The position numbers were made by a program, and so were the translations under genes. A stretch of 35,363 nucleotides of DNA from Sulfurimonas sp. (GTDB taxonomy: Bacteria; Campylobacterota; Campylobacteria; Campylobacterales; Sulfurimonadaceae). Under the pieces are notes generated by a model that searched no databases, was not told the DNA's origin, and saw only the letters and a program-made list of their open reading frames with translations. Where the stretch lies: contig NZ_JALNZY010000016.1 in assembly GCF_023229105.1 (NCBI RefSeq), positions 1 to 35,363 on the forward strand, given 5' to 3'. Of this stretch, positions 15,906 to 24,219 are shown one piece after another (within the stretch, counting starts at the first letter, position 1; each line of letters begins with the position of its first letter).

Positions 15906-16379
15906 CTAGTTTTGGCACTTTTTACAGATGCCATAAATTTGCATGGAGTGATCATGCATCAAAAATCCAAGTTCCTCGGCAATTTTATGCTGTCTCTCTT
16001 CTATCTGTTCATCAACAAACTCTGTTATAGCTCCGCAGAGAGTACATATAAAGTGGTCATGATGATGTTTGGCGCCAAGTTCATACTTTTTCCCCTGCGC
16101 GCCAAAAGATAAAGAGGTAACCATATCTGATTCCTCTAAAAGAGAGAGCGTCCTGTATACTGTGGCAATCCCCGTTTTTAAATCCGGAAATTTCTCTTGA
16201 ATAAGATTATGAAGAGATTCCGGCGTTAGATGCTCATCTGAGTTATAAAGAGTCTCTAAAATAACTTCTCTTTGAATCGTAAACTTTAGATTATTTTTTT
16301 TCAAAAGTGCTTTGAAATTTTTAAGCAACTGCTTATATGCAACTGTTTTGTCATTAAAGTCGGTAATAATTTCAGACAT
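15906..16379 (-). CDS. fur: Fur-family metal-dependent transcriptional regulator
   Basis: 157 residues. Residues about 18-95 form the winged-helix DNA-binding domain (KFTIQREVILETLYN, ATVYRTLSLLEE). The dimerization and metal domain has the histidine cluster KHHHDHFICTLCG with a first CxxC and ends in CKKCQN with a second CxxC, the two pairs that hold structural zinc in Fur/PerR proteins. Its place between cvpA-like and lysS matches fur upstream of lysS in Campylobacter jejuni as I remember it, which favours ferric uptake regulator over PerR or Zur. One base separates its ATG from the upstream stop, so it has no own proximal promoter. An extended N-terminus of about 17 residues is typical of epsilonproteobacterial Fur. 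Confidence 0.9.
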   Translation of the reverse strand: MSEIITDFNDKTVAYKQLLKNFKALLKKNNLKFTIQREVILETLYNSDEHLTPESLHNLIQEKFPDLKTGIATVYRTLSLLEESDMVTSLSFGAQGKKYELGAKHHHDHFICTLCGAITEFVDEQIEERQHKIAEELGFLMHDHSMQIYGICKKCQN

Positions 16380-16380
16380 A

Positions 16381-17031
16381 TTATTGATCCTTCTTGAGAG
16401 ATAAATTTTGTTCTATGTTTTGGCTTATCTTTTTTGTAGCATCATCTACAATCTTTATTGATGAATCTATAAGATTACTGCTTACACTCTCTTGTAGAGC
16501 TTCTGTGCTCTTTTGTATGGTTTCATTTATATCGTTAGAAATTTCAATCGGGTCAAGTTTCATAATAACACTCCCGGTCTCTACCAATACAGGAAAAACA
16601 AAACTATTTTGCATTATCGAGTCAATACTTGCTCTCATGGCTTTAATATTGTAAGCGGCGTATGCAATCACGGCAGCAATAAGAAAAAACTTGCTTGCGC
16701 TAAAGACAAATCCCAATAATTTGTCAAATATGCCAAGTCCGCTTAGGGAGCTAAGTTTTTTAAAAATGAGCCCGACAACAACCATCAAAAGCCAAAAAAG
16801 TATAAGCGTAACTAAAAAGCCCGTAAAATCGATAGCGGCGCTATTTTCAAACTTAAAAACAGCATCACTGATGAGTTCTCCTACATCTTTGCCTACGCGA
16901 GATGCTATAAATATACCGCCGATAATTCCCAAAAGACCGAATAGTTCTTTAAAAAAACCGTTTATAATCCCCTTAAGCCCTAAAAAAAGAACTATAATCA
17001 ATACGATAATATCAAAATAATTAAATTCCAT
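16381..17031 (-). CDS. CvpA-family inner membrane protein
   Basis: 216 residues with four predicted membrane segments at about 5-23, 27-45, 66-90 and 105-128, followed by a soluble, probably cytoplasmic or amphipathic tail (about 140-216) rich in Ser/Ile/Lys. The opening FNYFDIIVLIIVLFLGLKGIINGFFKEL, with its Gly-x-x-x-Gly helix, is typical of the CvpA/colicin V production family, whose members are linked to envelope homeostasis but lack a firm biochemical role. Its ATG overlaps the last base of the diguanylate cyclase stop and its stop is 1 base from fur, so the three genes are translated as one tight unit. The neighbourhood cvpA-fur-lysS is conserved in relatives. Confidence 0.85.
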   Translation of the reverse strand: MEFNYFDIIVLIIVLFLGLKGIINGFFKELFGLLGIIGGIFIASRVGKDVGELISDAVFKFENSAAIDFTGFLVTLILFWLLMVVVGLIFKKLSSLSGLGIFDKLLGFVFSASKFFLIAAVIAYAAYNIKAMRASIDSIMQNSFVFPVLVETGSVIMKLDPIEISNDINETIQKSTEALQESVSSNLIDSSIKIVDDATKKISQNIEQNLSLKKDQ

Positions 17032-17945
17032 TATTCACAAACCTTAGATACCATGTTTTTTCCACTGTTTTTGGAGATGTAGAGTGCTTTATCCGCTCTG
17101 CCTATAAGAGAGTCTGGGGTGTCATTTTCTAGAAATTTTGTCATCCCTATACTTGCTGTAATAGAGATTTTGTGCCCCATGTAGATGAGATTGTTTGAGC
17201 TGATTAGTTTCAACAACCTTTCTGCTATAGCATTAGACTGCTCATCGTTGTTACGACTTAGCACTACCGTGAACTCTTCTCCTCCAAATCTAAAAATTTT
17301 ATCCCCATCTCTTAAGGCTTTTCTTAAAATATTTGCAATGAAAACAAGAATTTTATCTCCAGTTATATGACCGTAATTGTCGTTTATAGATTTAAAGTTA
17401 TCTATATCAATCATTAGGACATGCAGTTTGTACGGTATGCTTTTGTCAGAGCACACCCCTTTTAGATAAGAGATAAGGGCTCTTCTATTTAAAACTTTTG
17501 TCAGAGGGTCAAGATTCGAAGTTTGCTCTAGCATCTTCACTTTCTGTGAAAGCTCTGAAATTACTTCATTGGCTTTTTTGACCTCATCTGTCATAAAAGA
17601 TTGAATTTCATTGAATTTATTTGCAAATACCTCTAGATTTATACTCTTGTCACTATATTTTTCTATTGTTTGCTTATTGAGCTGCGAAAGTTCTCCAAAT
17701 TTATCATTAGTGTTTTTGTAAGAGGTTAAACTCTGTTTTACAATCTCTTTGTAGGAGTTATTAAAAGCTTCTTTGGCATGTTCTATGGAGTCGATATCTT
17801 CGTCGTTTATGTTGGAGACAACTTCTATAGCATCTTTTAGATAGCCAACAACCTGCCCTTTAGTTGCCTTTTTCTCCATATTAATACGTTCAAGTAGATT
17901 TTCATAAATCTCCTCGATTAGTGCTTTTAAATCGTTTTTTTTCAT
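17031..17945 (-). CDS. GGDEF diguanylate cyclase
   Basis: 304 residues from the chosen start. It is expected to make cyclic di-GMP from two GTP. The N-terminal 140 residues are helical with coiled-coil character and no membrane segment or recognised sensor domain. The C-terminal GGDEF domain begins at LDPLTKVLNRRAL and carries the intact active site FRFGGEEF. RDGD, placed as the RxxD inhibitory I-site in front of it, suggests product inhibition. An upstream ATG at 17975 would add ten residues, but a TATAAT box overlaps that codon, so transcription would start downstream of it. The ATG at 17945 has GGA nine bases upstream and begins MKKNDLKAL, so I prefer it. First gene of the cvpA-fur-lysS run. 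Confidence 0.88.
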   Translation of the reverse strand: MKKNDLKALIEEIYENLLERINMEKKATKGQVVGYLKDAIEVVSNINDEDIDSIEHAKEAFNNSYKEIVKQSLTSYKNTNDKFGELSQLNKQTIEKYSDKSINLEVFANKFNEIQSFMTDEVKKANEVISELSQKVKMLEQTSNLDPLTKVLNRRALISYLKGVCSDKSIPYKLHVLMIDIDNFKSINDNYGHITGDKILVFIANILRKALRDGDKIFRFGGEEFTVVLSRNNDEQSNAIAERLLKLISSNNLIYMGHKISITASIGMTKFLENDTPDSLIGRADKALYISKNSGKNMVSKVCE

Positions 17946-17973
17946 AATCACATATCCATAAAAAATATGTTGC

Positions 17974-17979
17974 ATTATA
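17974..17979 (-). promoter_or_regulatory. candidate -10 box for the GGDEF-cvpA-fur-lysS-glyA run
   Basis: TATAAT on the minus strand, 29 bases upstream of the chosen ATG at 17945 and preceded by T-rich sequence. It overlaps the alternative ATG at 17975, which argues against that start. No convincing -35 is visible. Confidence 0.45.
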
Positions 17980-18055
17980 CATACCTAAGCATAAAAAAAA
18001 GCTTTTATATTTTTTTATTAGGTCTAAAAAAGGCAATCAGTGCGATTTTAGGTAT

Positions 18056-18061
18056 TATAAT
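18056..18061 (+). promoter_or_regulatory. candidate -10 box for DAHP synthase
   Basis: TATAAT, 48 bases upstream of the DAHP synthase ATG, in the AT-rich 164-base divergent region between this gene and the diguanylate cyclase. The leader would be about 42 bases and contains AAAAGG eight bases before the ATG. No leader peptide or aromatic-responsive attenuator is evident. Confidence 0.5.
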
Positions 18062-18109
18062 GTAAAATTTCAAAAAATATTTTAAATATATATTAAAAAG
18101 GTTTTATAC

Positions 18110-19459
18110 ATGAGTATTTGGACACCTTCTAGTTGGAAGCAAAAGCCTATTGTGCAGCAACCGACATATACAAATAGTGATGAATTAAACAGAGTTTTAG
18201 CAGAGTTAAAAGAGTATCCGCCGCTTGTTTTTGCAGGTGAAGCTCGTTCGCTTAAAAGTCAGTTGGCAAATGTTGTTGAGGGGAAGGCTTTTTTACTTCA
18301 AGGCGGGGATTGTGCTGAGAGTTTTAGCGAGTTTCATGCCACAAATATTCGTGATACGTTTAAAGCAATTCTTCAGATGTCAGTAGTTATGACATATGCG
18401 GGGGGCGTTCCTGTGGTAAAAGTAGGGCGCGTTGGAGGTCAGTTTGCAAAACCTCGCTCAAGTGACACAGAGACAATAGGCGGAGTAACGCTAGATGCTT
18501 ACCGTGGCGATATCATAAATGGTGTTGATTTTACTCCCGAAGCACGCACCCCAAATCCTCAAAGAATGATAAAAGCATACAACCAATCTGCTGCAACGCT
18601 AAATCTTATACGTGCGTTTGCAACCGGCGGTTTTGCCGATTTGCATAAAGTTCATCAATGGAATTTGGATTTTACGCATCAGAGTGAGATAAGCAAAAAA
18701 TATGAAGATTTAGCTGAGGAGATTAGCAAATCATTGAAGTTTATGGAGGCATGCGGTATTACATCCAAAACGCATAGAACTCTACGTGAGACCGATTTTT
18801 ATACCTCTCATGAGGCTCTTTTGCTCCCTTATGAAGAAGCATTTACTAGAAAAGATTCTACTACCGGCGATTGGTATGACACCTCTGCACATATGCTCTG
18901 GATAGGTGATAGAACGCGCCAACTTGATGGTGCTCATGTTGAGTATATGAGAGGCATTAACAACCCTATCGGCGTTAAAGCTGGACCATCAATGGATCCG
19001 GAAGATTTAATAAAACTATGTGATATTTTAAACCCTGAAAATGAAGCAGGTCGTCTGAATATTATAGTAAGAATGGGTGCAAATAAAGTGGGTGATGGAA
19101 TGCCAAAACTTATTCGTGCAATTGAGCGTGAAGGTAAGAAAGTCGTCTGGAGCTGTGACCCAATGCATGGCAACACTATTAAATCATCAAACAATTTTAA
19201 GACTCGCCCGGTTGATGCAATTCTTACTGAGATGAAGCAGTTCTTTCAGGTTCATAAGGCTGAGGGCACATTTGCCGGCGGTGTTCACTTAGAGATGACA
19301 GGCAGAAATGTAACAGAGTGTATCGGTGGCTCTTTTGTTGTGACAGAAGAAGATTTAAGTTCACGTTACCATACGCATTGCGATCCTCGTTTAAATGCAG
19401 ATCAAGCTTTAGAGCTGGCATTTTTAATCGCAGACACGCTTAGAGAAGCTCAACAATAG
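18110..19459 (+). CDS. aroF: 3-deoxy-7-phosphoheptulonate synthase, class II (DAHP synthase)
   Basis: 449 residues. It condenses phosphoenolpyruvate and erythrose-4-phosphate, the first step of the shikimate pathway that feeds aroE and trpE in this window. It belongs to the class II (plant/Helicobacter/Mycobacterium) family, not the AroG/AroF/AroH class I of E. coli. Visible are the opening WTPSSWKQKPIVQQPTY, LLQGGDCAESF (metal-binding Cys), VVKVGRVGGQFAKPRS, PSMDPEDL, IVRMGANKVGD, VVWSCDPMHGNTIKS and GGVHLEMTGRNVTECIGG with metal-binding His and Glu. The symbol is the one commonly used in relatives; aroG or aroA have also been used for this class. Its stop codon lies inside a hairpin shared with the convergent ABC-F gene. 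Confidence 0.95.
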   Translation: MSIWTPSSWKQKPIVQQPTYTNSDELNRVLAELKEYPPLVFAGEARSLKSQLANVVEGKAFLLQGGDCAESFSEFHATNIRDTFKAILQMSVVMTYAGGVPVVKVGRVGGQFAKPRSSDTETIGGVTLDAYRGDIINGVDFTPEARTPNPQRMIKAYNQSAATLNLIRAFATGGFADLHKVHQWNLDFTHQSEISKKYEDLAEEISKSLKFMEACGITSKTHRTLRETDFYTSHEALLLPYEEAFTRKDSTTGDWYDTSAHMLWIGDRTRQLDGAHVEYMRGINNPIGVKAGPSMDPEDLIKLCDILNPENEAGRLNIIVRMGANKVGDGMPKLIRAIEREGKKVVWSCDPMHGNTIKSSNNFKTRPVDAILTEMKQFFQVHKAEGTFAGGVHLEMTGRNVTECIGGSFVVTEEDLSSRYHTHCDPRLNADQALELAFLIADTLREAQQ

Positions 19460-19486
19460 TTAGCACCTTTTGTGCTAGCTATTGTT
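19452..19486. terminator. bidirectional hairpin shared by the two convergent 3' ends
   Basis: A 15-base arm at 19452-19466 pairs with 19472-19486 (one G-U type position) around a 5-base loop. It contains the stop codon of DAHP synthase and, on the other strand, the stop codon of the ABC-F gene. Neither side is followed by a U tract, so it may block transcription from both directions or protect 3' ends, and may not be a classical intrinsic terminator. Confidence 0.6.
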
Positions 19487-21415
19487 AATCTCCTCCTCCT
19501 TCTCCTGAATACTTAAAAGCTCTTCAACCTTTTGCTCGTATAGATTTCTAAGCTCTTCAAGCTCACGTGCTAGTTGCGCAATGCCTACCGTTTCATAACA
19601 TACAGGGTTAGCTAGGCAACTATTTTTTTCATCCATTTTAACCTCAAGCTCATCTATTTCAAGAGGAAGTTTTTCTAATGCGATTTTCTCTTTAAAAGTG
19701 AGTTTTTGCTCCTTTGGTTTACTCTGTTTTGGTTTTAACTCAATTTTTTTGCTCTCTTTGTCCATCTCGCTTAACTCTTTGAGCTCTTTTTCAAGTTCAA
19801 GATACTCCGTGTAGCTTTGGTAACTCTCTTCTATGCGTTTATCCTCTTTAAAAATAAAGAGTTTTTTGGCTATTTTATCTACGAAATATCTGTCATGACT
19901 GACTATTATAACTGCACCGCTAAAGTTTATCAGCTGCTCTTCTAGGATATTTATTGTTGGAATATCTAAATCATTTGTAGGCTCATCAAGGATAAGAATA
20001 TCCACATTTTTTGTAAATAACAGAGCCAGAGCAATACGGTTTTTTTCTCCGCCGCTGAGTATCCCTATCTTCTTGTCTAAAAATTCTCTTGGAAAAAGAA
20101 AGTTTTTAAGGTAGCCGTAAACATGCATATCTCGCCCGCGAACACTTACTCTATCCCCGCCATGCGGGCAAAATGTCTCTAAAAGATTCTTCTCATCATC
20201 TAGCATCTCTCTGTGTTGGTCAAAGTATCCTATCTTAAATTCGCCTCTTTTTATCACCCCGCTTGTGGGTTCTATGCGTCCTAAAAGAGCTTTAAGTAGA
20301 GTTGATTTTCCGCTGCCGTTTGGTCCCACGATGGCTATGACATCTTTTTGCAAAATTCTCGTGTTAAAATCTTTTAACAGCTCTTTGTCTCCAAGTCTTA
20401 GCCCCAAATTTTCTACTTCAAAGAGCATTTTCTGCTTGTTGACACTTTTGTCACGGTTAAAGTGTTTAGCTTCTCTCTCAAGCTCTAACGTCATTTTTTT
20501 TATTTTTGAGGGGTTAGTTTTAGCATCTTCTCTTAGCGCAAGTAGGCGTTCTTTACGTCCCTCATTTCTTTTAAGTCTTGCTTTTACACCTCTTGAGAAC
20601 CATTCGTTTTCTCTTTTGAGCAAATCAAGAAGATTTTCATGCTGCTTCTCAAGTGTTCGCATGTACTCCTCTTTTTGAGCTAAATAGTCGCTGTAACCGC
20701 CACTATACTCTCGAAGTGAGCAATCCTCTACTTCCACACTTTTTGTAGCTACTCTGTCGATGAAATATCTGTCATGTGAGATAAAAACAAGGGTAAATTT
20801 CTCTTTTAAAAGCAGCTCCTCTAAAAACTCAACCATATAAACATCTAGGTGGTTTGTCGGTTCATCAAGTAGTAAAACATCCGGTTTTTGAAGCAGCAGT
20901 GATGCCAGAGCAACTCTTCTTTGCTCCCCACCACTGAGCATAACGACTAGTTTATTTTCATACTGTTTAAGGTCAAAATGTTGGATGATTCTCTCAACTT
21001 TATCATCAAGATTCCAAGCATTATGATGCTCAATATAGCTAGAGAGCCTCTCATGTTCATCAATGAGTTTTCTATTTTCAAAATCATCCGCAAGTTTAAG
21101 CGACAACTCATTGTACTTCTGTTTTGCCTCATTAAGCTCTTTTAGCCCTGCTTCAACCGCTTCACGTACCGTATGACCCTCTTGAAAATCGGGTTTTTGG
21201 TCGAGCATTTTTACTTCTAGATTTTGCCTGATTATTCTCTCGCCGCTATCTTGTTCAAGCGTTTTGTTAATAATCTTCATAAGAGTGGATTTGCCGCTGC
21301 CATTTTTTCCGATGATAACGATTCTCTCCCCTTCCTCAATATGAAAATTAACATCAATTAAAATTTTTTGCGCTTCGTAATGTTTTGATATATTTAGTAA
21401 ATCTATGAGTGCCAT
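19475..21415 (-). CDS. ABC-F family ATPase (Uup-like)
   Basis: 646 residues with two ABC ATPase domains on one chain and no membrane segment, the hallmark of the ABC-F translation/ribosome-associated class. Domain 1 has Walker A GKNGSGKST (36-44), signature LSGGEQRR and Walker B LLLDEPTNHLD. An interdomain linker follows, rich in Arg/Lys (FSRGVKARLKRNEGRKERLL), the part that contacts the ribosome in characterised members. Domain 2 has GPNGSGKST, LSGGEKNR and LILDEPTNDLD. The last about 80 residues form a charged coiled coil like the Uup C-terminal domain, which binds DNA in E. coli. Uup is my best subfamily guess, but EttA-like or resistance roles cannot be excluded from sequence. AGGA lies 14 bases before the ATG, a rather long spacing. 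Confidence 0.88.
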   Translation of the reverse strand: MALIDLLNISKHYEAQKILIDVNFHIEEGERIVIIGKNGSGKSTLMKIINKTLEQDSGERIIRQNLEVKMLDQKPDFQEGHTVREAVEAGLKELNEAKQKYNELSLKLADDFENRKLIDEHERLSSYIEHHNAWNLDDKVERIIQHFDLKQYENKLVVMLSGGEQRRVALASLLLQKPDVLLLDEPTNHLDVYMVEFLEELLLKEKFTLVFISHDRYFIDRVATKSVEVEDCSLREYSGGYSDYLAQKEEYMRTLEKQHENLLDLLKRENEWFSRGVKARLKRNEGRKERLLALREDAKTNPSKIKKMTLELEREAKHFNRDKSVNKQKMLFEVENLGLRLGDKELLKDFNTRILQKDVIAIVGPNGSGKSTLLKALLGRIEPTSGVIKRGEFKIGYFDQHREMLDDEKNLLETFCPHGGDRVSVRGRDMHVYGYLKNFLFPREFLDKKIGILSGGEKNRIALALLFTKNVDILILDEPTNDLDIPTINILEEQLINFSGAVIIVSHDRYFVDKIAKKLFIFKEDKRIEESYQSYTEYLELEKELKELSEMDKESKKIELKPKQSKPKEQKLTFKEKIALEKLPLEIDELEVKMDEKNSCLANPVCYETVGIAQLARELEELRNLYEQKVEELLSIQEKEEEINNS

Positions 21416-21446
21416 TAAGTGTTTATATTTCCTTATTTATTATGTT

Positions 21447-21452
21447 ATTATA
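21447..21452 (-). promoter_or_regulatory. candidate -10 box for the ABC-F gene
   Basis: TATAAT on the minus strand, 31 bases upstream of the ATG at 21415, in the 104-base divergent region. The predicted transcript would just include the AAGGA at about 21430-21434. Confidence 0.4.
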
Positions 21453-21481
21453 GTATAAGTTTCATAATAGATAAGTTTGAA

Positions 21482-21487
21482 TATAAT
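21482..21487 (+). promoter_or_regulatory. candidate -10 box for the beta-CASP metallo-hydrolase
   Basis: TATAAT, 32 bases upstream of the ATG at 21520, giving a leader of about 26 bases that contains the AGAGGA ribosome binding site (about 21507-21512) eight bases before the start. An 8-base direct repeat ATAAGTTT lies just upstream, once near 21455 and again near 21471. Confidence 0.5.
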
Positions 21488-21519
21488 CTATTACTTATGA
21501 GTAAAAAGAGGAATAAATT

Positions 21520-22917
21520 ATGGCAACAGTAATATCATACGGAGCAGCCCAAATGGTAACGGGTTCATGCCATCTTGTTAAAATAGGTTCTATAAAGGTT
21601 TTAGTTGATTGTGGTATGTTTCAGGGAGACGGGGGAAGCATAAAAAATTATGAACCTTTTGGTTTTGAGCCTTCAGATTTGCATTATCTTATCTTAACAC
21701 ATGCACATTTAGATCATATCGGAAGAGTTCCAAAGCTTATAAAAGATGGGTTTAAGGGCAAAATAATTGCGACAGAAGCTACTCGTGATATAGCTAAGAT
21801 TATGCTTTTAGACGGTGCCGGGATTTTGCAGGAGGAGTATAAGACAATAAGTAGAAAAGCTCGCAGACGCGGCGAGGAAGATACTATTTTAGAGCCTCTT
21901 TACACAAAAGATGATGTAAAAGAGGTTTTTGCTAAAAAATGGCTTACGCTAGAATATTATGAGGAGCATAAACTAAAGCAGCACATAAGTGTATCTTTTA
22001 AAAATGCCGGTCATATTATGGGAAGCGCTTTTGTTATAATCAATTATCAAGAGCAAAATCAGCATAAGCGCATTGTGTTTTCAGGGGATTTAGGTCCCAA
22101 GCAGAGACTGATAATAGATGAGCATGATAAACTTGAAGAAGCAGATGCTCTTTTTATAGAGTCAACATACGGAGACCGTCTGCATAAGTCCTTAGAGCAG
22201 AGTATAGAAGAGTTTAAGGAGGCAATTGTCTCGACTCTAAAAGGCAACGGTACGATTTTAATACCCTCTTTCGCGTTAGAGAGAACACAGGAGATACTCT
22301 GGCTGCTTCATGAGATGCATGATAGTGGTGAATTGCCAAAATGCCGTATTTTTCTAGATAGCCCGCTTGCTATAAAAGCAACAAAACTTTACAATAAATA
22401 TCCCGTTCATTTAAGCGATAAGTTAGAGTATCTATCAGGAAGAGGTGGAGACCCGTTCTCGTTTTCCTGGCTTGAAACAACAACTACAAGAAACCAATCC
22501 ATGGCAATAAACAAGGTAAGGGAGCGCTCTATTATAATTGCAGGGAGTGGCATGTGTAACGGTGGACGTATTATGCATCATCTAAAACATAGACTTTGGA
22601 ATAGTAGAAATGCAGTTATCTTTGTTGGCTTTCAGGCTGAGGGAACACTTGGAAGGAGCATTGTTGATGGTCAAAAAAGCGTTAAAATTTACGGAGACGA
22701 TATAATAGTAAAAGCTAAAACGTATACTATTAACGGTTTTTCAGCTCATGCGGATCAAAAAGATTTGATTGACTGGATGAGACCGATTAAGAATTTGAAA
22801 AAACTCTATCTAATTCATGGGGAGATGGATAAAATGGAGATATTTGCAACTGCTATAAGAGATGAGTTAGGACAAGAGAGCAATATTATGGAATTTGCAA
22901 ACTCTATAACTCTTTAG
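21520..22917 (+). CDS. beta-CASP metallo-beta-lactamase fold RNase-like protein
   Basis: 465 residues. The metallo-beta-lactamase core starts with YGAAQMVTGSCHLVKIG and has the metal motif LTHAHLDHIG (H61, H63, D65, H66), the third-motif histidine in NAGHIMGSAFVI and the motif-4 aspartate in FSGDLG. The inserted beta-CASP domain shows FIESTYGDRLH, the block LIPSFALERTQEILWLL, and SGMCNGGRIMHHL. The C-terminal core has INGFSAHADQKDL and LIHGEMDKM. This matches bacterial and archaeal homologues of CPSF-73/YSH1 type nucleases, which cut or degrade RNA with two zinc ions. It has no KH domain and is distinct from RNase J. Substrates are unknown. Its last 14 bases overlap the convergent small membrane gene. 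Confidence 0.9.
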   Translation: MATVISYGAAQMVTGSCHLVKIGSIKVLVDCGMFQGDGGSIKNYEPFGFEPSDLHYLILTHAHLDHIGRVPKLIKDGFKGKIIATEATRDIAKIMLLDGAGILQEEYKTISRKARRRGEEDTILEPLYTKDDVKEVFAKKWLTLEYYEEHKLKQHISVSFKNAGHIMGSAFVIINYQEQNQHKRIVFSGDLGPKQRLIIDEHDKLEEADALFIESTYGDRLHKSLEQSIEEFKEAIVSTLKGNGTILIPSFALERTQEILWLLHEMHDSGELPKCRIFLDSPLAIKATKLYNKYPVHLSDKLEYLSGRGGDPFSFSWLETTTTRNQSMAINKVRERSIIIAGSGMCNGGRIMHHLKHRLWNSRNAVIFVGFQAEGTLGRSIVDGQKSVKIYGDDIIVKAKTYTINGFSAHADQKDLIDWMRPIKNLKKLYLIHGEMDKMEIFATAIRDELGQESNIMEFANSITL

Positions 22918-23230
22918 ACTCAGATAAATACTCATAGCATAGCTCCTTTGCCGTAAACCAGTCGGCTATGCTTTTATCGTTGTAGTGGAGCTCTCTTTGT
23001 GATGCAGGGATGGCGCTGTTGCGTAGTTTTGAGCGAATAATTCCCATAATAATAAAAGCAAGAACTAGAGTCAGTAGCGCTATAAAAAAGTCATAAAGAT
23101 ACCAAGCTGTAAAAGTTGCCACAACTGCGCCGTATTGCAAAAAGAACCTTAATGATAAAGAGATAATTTTGCACCTTTTTGAGCGAATTATCGGGGTTTG
23201 TTCCCTTAGCTCAATAAACTCTTCTTGCAC
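22904..23230 (-). CDS. small membrane protein, unknown function
   Basis: 108 residues with two adjacent hydrophobic segments at about 30-48 (RFFLQYGAVVATFTAWYLY) and 49-66 (FFIALLTLVLAFIIMGII), a charged N-terminal tail and a C-terminal part containing YNDKSIADWFTAKELCYEYL. I do not recognise the family. The start is a GTG at 23230, seven bases after the usp stop and without a good Shine-Dalgarno, so translation probably depends on the upstream gene. Its 3' end overlaps the convergent beta-CASP gene by 14 bases. Composition is like its neighbours. Confidence 0.65.
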   Translation of the reverse strand: MQEEFIELREQTPIIRSKRCKIISLSLRFFLQYGAVVATFTAWYLYDFFIALLTLVLAFIIMGIIRSKLRNSAIPASQRELHYNDKSIADWFTAKELCYEYLSESKEL

Positions 23231-23237
23231 GGGCAGC

Positions 23238-24065
23238 TTATTTTAAAACAAAAACATCAACAACTGAGTTTTCTAAAATGTCAAAAGCAAAAAAGCTTAC
23301 GTTTTGTGTTGCATGAATTGCCAATAGGTCGTAGTTTATCTCGGCAACCTCTTCTTTGAACTGTTTTGGATTTAAGGAGCTGTTTATAGCAGATGCCGTA
23401 ATGCTTATCTGCATTGAAAGAGCTAAGGATTTTAAAAATTCATCAATATTTTTCTCGCTCTCTTTTTCTACCGATTCTAGATACTCTTTAATCTCTTTTT
23501 CGCCAAATCCATATATATTTATTCGATTGTCAAGTGGAAGATAGTAGAGATTTACAAGCTTAATGTTTGAGTTTGGAAAAATTTTTGCAATTTTTTTAAT
23601 TGCATCAGCAGACTCTTGAGATAAATCCGTAAGCACTAAAATATTTTGATACTCTATCTCATGATCAATCTTTATAACTAAAACAGGAGTTTGTGCATAT
23701 TTGATAATCTCTTTTGTGTGTGATCCCATAAGAAGCTCGCTTAAAAAATGCGTCTCACCGCTATTTCCCATGATGATAACATCAGCATTTAAGATTCTTG
23801 CAGTGTTTGCCACTTGAACTTTTACTTTTCCGCTTATGCAGTGATAATTCTCATATTTAATTGTGCTAAATTTTTTAACAAGCTTCTTAAAAGTGGTATC
23901 TTTAATAGAATCTAAATCTATTTTTTTTGAAAAAAACGAGTTTTCAATTATATGTACGACATGAAGCTCGCCACCCATTTTTTGCGTAAAATTAAGTGCT
24001 TTAGCTAAAACTGCATAACTGCTTTTTGAAAAGTCAATTGCGACTAATGTTGTGAACTTTTTCAT
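23238..24065 (-). CDS. tandem universal stress protein (UspA family)
   Basis: 275 residues made of two Usp domains. Domain 1 (about 1-135) opens with TTLVAIDFSKSSYAVL (D11) and carries the ATP-binding loop GNSGETHFLSELLMGS (G100, G103, G114, S115), matching the G-2x-G-9x-G-S pattern with one base-family shift. Domain 2 (about 138-275) starts NILVLTDLSQESADAI but its end, YDLLAIHATQNVSFFAFDI, lacks the glycine loop, so only the first half should bind nucleotide. Usp proteins are cytoplasmic and induced by growth arrest or stress; the partner is unknown. It is divergent from htpG across a 269-base AT-rich region and co-directional with the small membrane gene seven bases downstream. Confidence 0.88.
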   Translation of the reverse strand: MKKFTTLVAIDFSKSSYAVLAKALNFTQKMGGELHVVHIIENSFFSKKIDLDSIKDTTFKKLVKKFSTIKYENYHCISGKVKVQVANTARILNADVIIMGNSGETHFLSELLMGSHTKEIIKYAQTPVLVIKIDHEIEYQNILVLTDLSQESADAIKKIAKIFPNSNIKLVNLYYLPLDNRINIYGFGEKEIKEYLESVEKESEKNIDEFLKSLALSMQISITASAINSSLNPKQFKEEVAEINYDLLAIHATQNVSFFAFDILENSVVDVFVLK

Positions 24066-24159
24066 AATAACTCCAAATTTAAATAATATTTTGTAATCTT
24101 CTCAGATAAAACAAAATCTATGATTTTAGCAATATTATATCTAATTAATGTAAGGATTT

Positions 24160-24172
24160 TGTTACTTTAACA
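24160..24172. repeat. short palindrome TGTTA-CTT-TAACA upstream of usp
   Basis: Perfect 5-base arms around 3 bases, flanked by T-rich sequence on the left and A-rich sequence on the right that extends the symmetry after one mismatch. It lies about 21 bases upstream of the candidate usp -10 box, where an activator or repressor could bind. Short palindromes are frequent in AT-rich DNA, so confidence is low. Confidence 0.25.
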
Positions 24173-24219
24173 TAAAAATAAAAGTGAGTTTTGTTTATAG
24201 AATATTCTAATATATTGAG

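Noticed and set aside
17946..17975. Ten-residue N-terminal extension of the diguanylate cyclase (ATG at 17975)
   Set aside because: A TATAAT box overlaps that ATG, so the transcript should begin downstream, and the next ATG at 17945 has its own GGA and a more natural start.
20265..20678. 137-residue open frame on the plus strand inside the ABC-F gene
   Set aside because: It is antisense to well-conserved ATPase sequence, is Ser/Leu/Phe-rich as expected of a shadow frame, and has no recognisable motif.
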